Shown piece by piece: positions 53,379-57,315 of a stretch of 57,315 nucleotides of DNA. Position numbers and translations under genes: made by a program. Source of the DNA: Zygnema cylindricum. Taxonomy: Eukaryota > Streptophyta > Zygnematophyceae > Zygnematales > Zygnemataceae. The notes under the pieces are model-generated. The model did no database searches. It saw nothing but the letters and a program-made list of their open reading frames with translations, and was not told where the DNA came from. Every line of letters begins with the position of its first letter. The first letter of the stretch is position 1. The stretch lies in the NCBI GenBank assembly GCA_037447655.1, contig JBBHKE010001595.1:188001-245315 (forward strand), written 5' to 3'.

Positions 53379-55265
53379 TGAACAATTAGTGTTATTAACC
53401 CTATTTAATGTTTAATGGCCTAATGCCAACAAAACAATAACGCTAATTTATACATCTAACACTAATTTCTATACACGTTCCTAGAGTGTAGCCGCTATAG
53501 GTTGTGTTCGCTATAGTCGACGTTTGAACATGCGAGAACAAGTTGGCGTTATGCTTTCTCGTCTTTATTACTGTAATCAAATTTGAGGGTGTTTTCTCAT
53601 CACATCACCACTCATTTCCTCGTCTCGACATCGTTATTAAACACTTTTTTTTGTAGGTTTGTACTTCAAAACATAAAAAAAATAGTATGGACTGACACAT
53701 TTTATACACTACACTATTTCAAAATTGCCCAAATTATAGTCATTGACATTAATTACACCGTACATATATTAGCATAAAGACAAAAATATATTTATTTATT
53801 ATATTTTGGGTTCGTGGGTCAGAGTTTTGGGAGAGTCAAATTAATGTTAATGACAGTAATAGTAATTCACTGTGTAATTTTGTTCCCAAACGAACAATTT
53901 CGATTATTTCTTTTTTTGTTCTCATTATTTGTTCTTTGTCTTTTATCGTTTTATCTTTCCATTGATGTCATATTGTTTTTTTGTTATTTGTCCTCTTTGT
54001 CGTTTAGTTTTTACTTCCAAACTTATGTTGCATCGTTTTTATTATTAACTTATTATTTTCCCATGTATTTTTTTTATATATGTATCGTTTTTTATCAAGA
54101 CAATAACATATTTTTTTTGTTTTTTTTTTGTTAAACGAAATTGTGTTTGTACACGCATGTTTTGTTACATATTATAAAGTGTGTTTTGTTTATTTGTTTT
54201 GGTGTATATGGATGAAAGTTTATTTGCCAATATATAATTAAAAAGTTTAATCTAATTCCGTAACTTGTTTGTTGAAGTGGAATATATCCCCTTTAATGTT
54301 TGTTAAAACTAATGTTTATTTTAATTTTCTTTACAAATTATTTATTATAATTATCATTCAACATTCGATATTTTTTTATGTTTTCTTATGGTTACCTTCA
54401 ATTTTGTATGTACGCACTAATTGTAGATGTAAATGGTTTGCGTTTTGTTTGTTTAATAATGGCATTTCGTCTTTTTGGAAATGAAAAATTTCAGATGTAT
54501 TATGTTTACACAACAAATTAAATTTTTAGAGTGTAATTGTGAAACATGTTTTATACGATGTAAAACAAAAAAAGACAAAAAAAACGATTAATGTCCATTG
54601 CTTAAAGTTAAGTTTTCAATCGTTCGTTTCGAGGTATGTGTGAAGAAAAGAAAAACAACGTATAACTAATTATTAGATTTTGTATGGTTTTTTTCGAATT
54701 CATTTTTACATTACTAGTGTTGCTTAAACTTATTACAAAATTACGTATGTAATGAATATACATATATATGTGAGTTTGCGTTAATTTATATCATATATAG
54801 TGTATATTATATAACAATATATTATATTGTATCATTTATATTATATCCTATTATATAACGTTATATTATCTTGTATTATACTATATATTAAATGTTGCAT
54901 AAACTTAATGATATGTTAATTTAAATCGACTATATAGACTAATAAACAAACTGCTTAAAATCATAGAACCGGTAATGAGAATTAGAGGGTCTAAATGGTG
55001 AACTGTTATTAAATTTAAATCGTAAAATTGAAGCGTTTTAAAAAAATTGAAGCAATTTAACATCGGTCGTCGCTGAACAACCTATTTATCTGGTTGCGTC
55101 CTCCCGCGACATGTAGTACATCGCCAGCTAAGACATGTATACTTGGCCCGGGGGCGTCATCGCATGCCAATTCGAAAGGTGTCGAACCGGCATCCGCCTG
55201 AGTCTCCGCGAGGTTATCTTGCGGCCGGCGTTACTCTGATCGACCCTCCGCGAGTCTCCTCGTCT
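53379..55265. other. No gene; very AT-rich, T-runs on plus strand
   Basis: Long T and TA stretches give accidental hydrophobic frames (for example 53814-54134) without domain character. A short G+C-rich island is at 55075-55265. Confidence 0.5.
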
Positions 55266-56681
55266 CGACCTGTACACCGCGAATCGTAATTAGAGTAAAT
55301 TACTCTAATTCGGTCGCTCAAAAATTCGACTCTATGACATCAAATAGAGTAGACGATTCTATTTTTTTTATTATTCTAATTCATGTAAGGTTTAATTAGC
55401 GTAAAAAATTGTAATATAGGTTTGTTTTAAATAGTGTGGAGTACAGACGACGTTCGACCGTGCAAAATTGTACTTTTTTAAGTAATAAGGTACAAATAAT
55501 GATTTAATAGAAGCGCGCTCGCACGTGAAATCGCACGAAACAAAAAATCAATCACATCGAAAAAAGTCGTTCGCATAAGGGTGCGTGTCTGTGTGCTTAA
55601 GTAAGGGTTTTTTTCTGTCGTTTTCTTGTAAAACTTAGAGCCGTACCGCGTAAGTTTCATTCGTACAATAAAATAGAAAAAAAGAGAAGTACATTTTGCG
55701 TCATCATCGAATTTAAAATGTACTACATGTTGTCGTCTTGTGTTTTTCGACCCACTTCAACGACAAAAAACGTCATCTTCAACCTTATCTTTAAAATACA
55801 GGGCTGATGTGTTTTAAAATTAGGTGTTTTCTATAAACAAATAGGAACAGGTATTCGCACGTGTAATGTTTTGTTCAAAAACTTCAAACGAATTCAAGCG
55901 ACGTGGAAGTGTACACGATTCGCTATGTTTTGTCCGTTTTTGTCTAATACGACAAAGAGAAGTACACAGTTTGTTTTGTTTTGTCAGTTTCCATCCGGTA
56001 CGGATTTTTTTTTTGCAGGGGTCTCTAAGGTTCCTATGCCATTTCACGTCGAGCCGACAATAGACGCAAAGGCAAAACGCATCTTCTTCAACCGTAAAAC
56101 GGCACAGGCTGGAGGGCGGTAGGTCTACAATGTCACGAAAAGTCACGCGACGTCACAAGCAGTTACGAAAAATAACGTGCGTCATCATAGATTGTAGACA
56201 TTGACAGTCGTCACGGGCTTTATCGACGTATACAATCGTCACGCCCTTAAGTGACAATTTCGTTTGGTACACATAGGGACACCCGGAATCCGGGTCCGCC
56301 GGATCTGCGCTAAAAAACAAAAAAAAAATCTCTAAGTTTGAAGTACATAGAGACGCACCCTAACTCTCGTCCGTCGACAACATCGTCGTCAGTGTGAACA
56401 TTAACTGACATTCAGCGAGACAACTAGTACTAACGTCACAATGACGTCAAAACTATACGGACTGACAAATTTTGTACATCTACGTAATTTAGTGTTCATA
56501 ATTTCAGCGCGGATAATTATTGCCGACATAACCCAATATAGAGTACTTAAATAAATTAGAGTAAACTTCCTCTGTGAAGAGTTTTATCACATGAATTAGA
56601 GTTCATTACTCTAATTGTTTTTTTTTTTTGTTTACTCTAATTTTTTCATTACTCTAATTACGATCCGCGGTGTACCAGTCG
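55266..56681. mobile_element. Non-autonomous TIR element, about 1.4 kb
   Basis: The ends CGACCTGTACACCGCGAATC and its inverse (CGACTGGTACACCGCGGATC read from the other strand) are followed on both sides by GTAATTAGAGTAA, giving about 33 bases of terminal inverted repeat. Looser inverted TCTAATTCATGT lies further in. No transposase is recognisable. A clear target duplication is not visible. The superfamily is unassigned. Confidence 0.55.
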
Positions 56682-57315
56682 TTTGCCGTCCGCGCGAAGC
56701 AGTATACCGTTGAGTTTAAATTTGACGGTCAATTAGTTCAACACTTCAACAGCTTGACTTTCAAAATATTCTTACAACTGGTTAAAGTTCTGTCGCGCTT
56801 GCGAACGTCCACCGTCATAATAAAATCAGCAATTCACGCGGCCGGCAAAGGTTTACCGTAACAAAACTGCAACAACCACATGTAAATAAAATCGTTGCGC
56901 ACAGTCACTTTCTCACTTTACCTGAGCTCCACTGTGAGAGCAGATGTTGGCTTTTAACTAAAGGTAACATTCCATTAGGCGGTCCTAGTAATTGTATGGA
57001 CAAGTCTACTAACAGCGTTTACCGGAAGTCCACTCCATTTTGTCGTGCCAGTGAATAACATTCCTCAATTATGATTGGCGCCATAAAAGTCAGAGTCAAA
57101 ATTCTGAAAATCTTAAAAAAATATGCAAACGGAAAGTCATAACGAAATATTTGTACGACTTCATGTAGTTAATGATTCGTACGTAAAGTTTACGACCAAA
57201 TTTTTATTCTGAAAATGGGAATCAAAATTTCAAAATGGAAAGGCAAAAAAACGCGGCAAACTTTGAAGGTCGCGACAACTTTAATGTCGATGGATGGTAG
57301 ACGGGGCGTGCGATG
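56682..57315. other. No gene recognised
   Basis: AT-rich flank without repeats or frames that I can assign. Confidence 0.45.

Noticed and set aside
53814-54134. 106-codon hydrophobic frame resembling a membrane protein
   Set aside because: It comes from a T-rich stretch; poly-Phe/Leu/Ser composition reflects base composition and there is no homolog that I can name.
55866-56122. Overlapping 65-108 codon frames on both strands inside the TIR element
   Set aside because: No transposase motif or known domain; frames overlap on opposite strands and are not kept in related copies.

Overview
The window is eukaryotic, AT-rich DNA made almost wholly of nested LTR retrotransposons. I recognise no cellular gene, rRNA or functional tRNA gene. 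The primer-binding sites of the Copia elements match 15 of 15 bases of the anticodon arm of a plant-type initiator tRNA-Met, against about 13 for the animal form. The LTR promoters also carry CACGTG G-box motifs. Both point to a large, repeat-rich genome of the green lineage (plant or streptophyte/green alga); this is inference.

Names used here. Copia families A (copies A1, A2, A3), B, C, E, F, G and H are separated by LTR sequence and coding divergence. The single Ty3/Gypsy element is a chromovirus. Layout: F-type LTR tip (1-265); unassigned DNA; old minus-strand B element (about 3085-15741) split by the intact plus-strand A1 (6801-13249, target duplication GTTAA); 3' part of a plus-strand C element (15742-17802), which B had split; MITE-like DNA; solo G LTR (19606-20778); unassigned DNA; decayed minus-strand A2 (22505-29980, duplication AGCTG) holding a solo C LTR (25165-26212, duplication ATTAA). 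A2 itself sits inside the 5' LTR of an H element (gag start at 30094). Next come the intact minus-strand A3 (30278-36731, duplication ATTCG) inside an F-type LTR piece, a 5'-truncated E element (36870-41412), a 5'-truncated Gypsy element (41412-47576) holding an A-type LTR plus partial LTR (44804-46568), and an F element (47583-52826). The right flank has MITE-like elements (53184-53378; 55266-56681) in AT-rich DNA.

A1 and A3 each carry one uninterrupted 1452-codon gag-protease-integrase-RT-RNase H frame with all catalytic motifs. All other coding regions are broken.

The most notable signal is a shared, ordered set of non-coding modules in the Copia LTRs. In element orientation it runs: a long hairpin near the LTR start with a conserved loop; a GCCATGGC palindrome; an antisense tRNA-like unit with a Pol III B-box-like motif and a following T-run; a GTAC-rich hairpin; a TATA-like site flanked by two dyads; then three stem-loops, mostly with A-G-G-G loops, one of which shows compensatory base changes between families. 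The U5 end carries an in-frame ATG, and directly after the LTR lies a half-tRNA primer site that contains a gag-frame ATG. I know of no description of this set, but I could not search.
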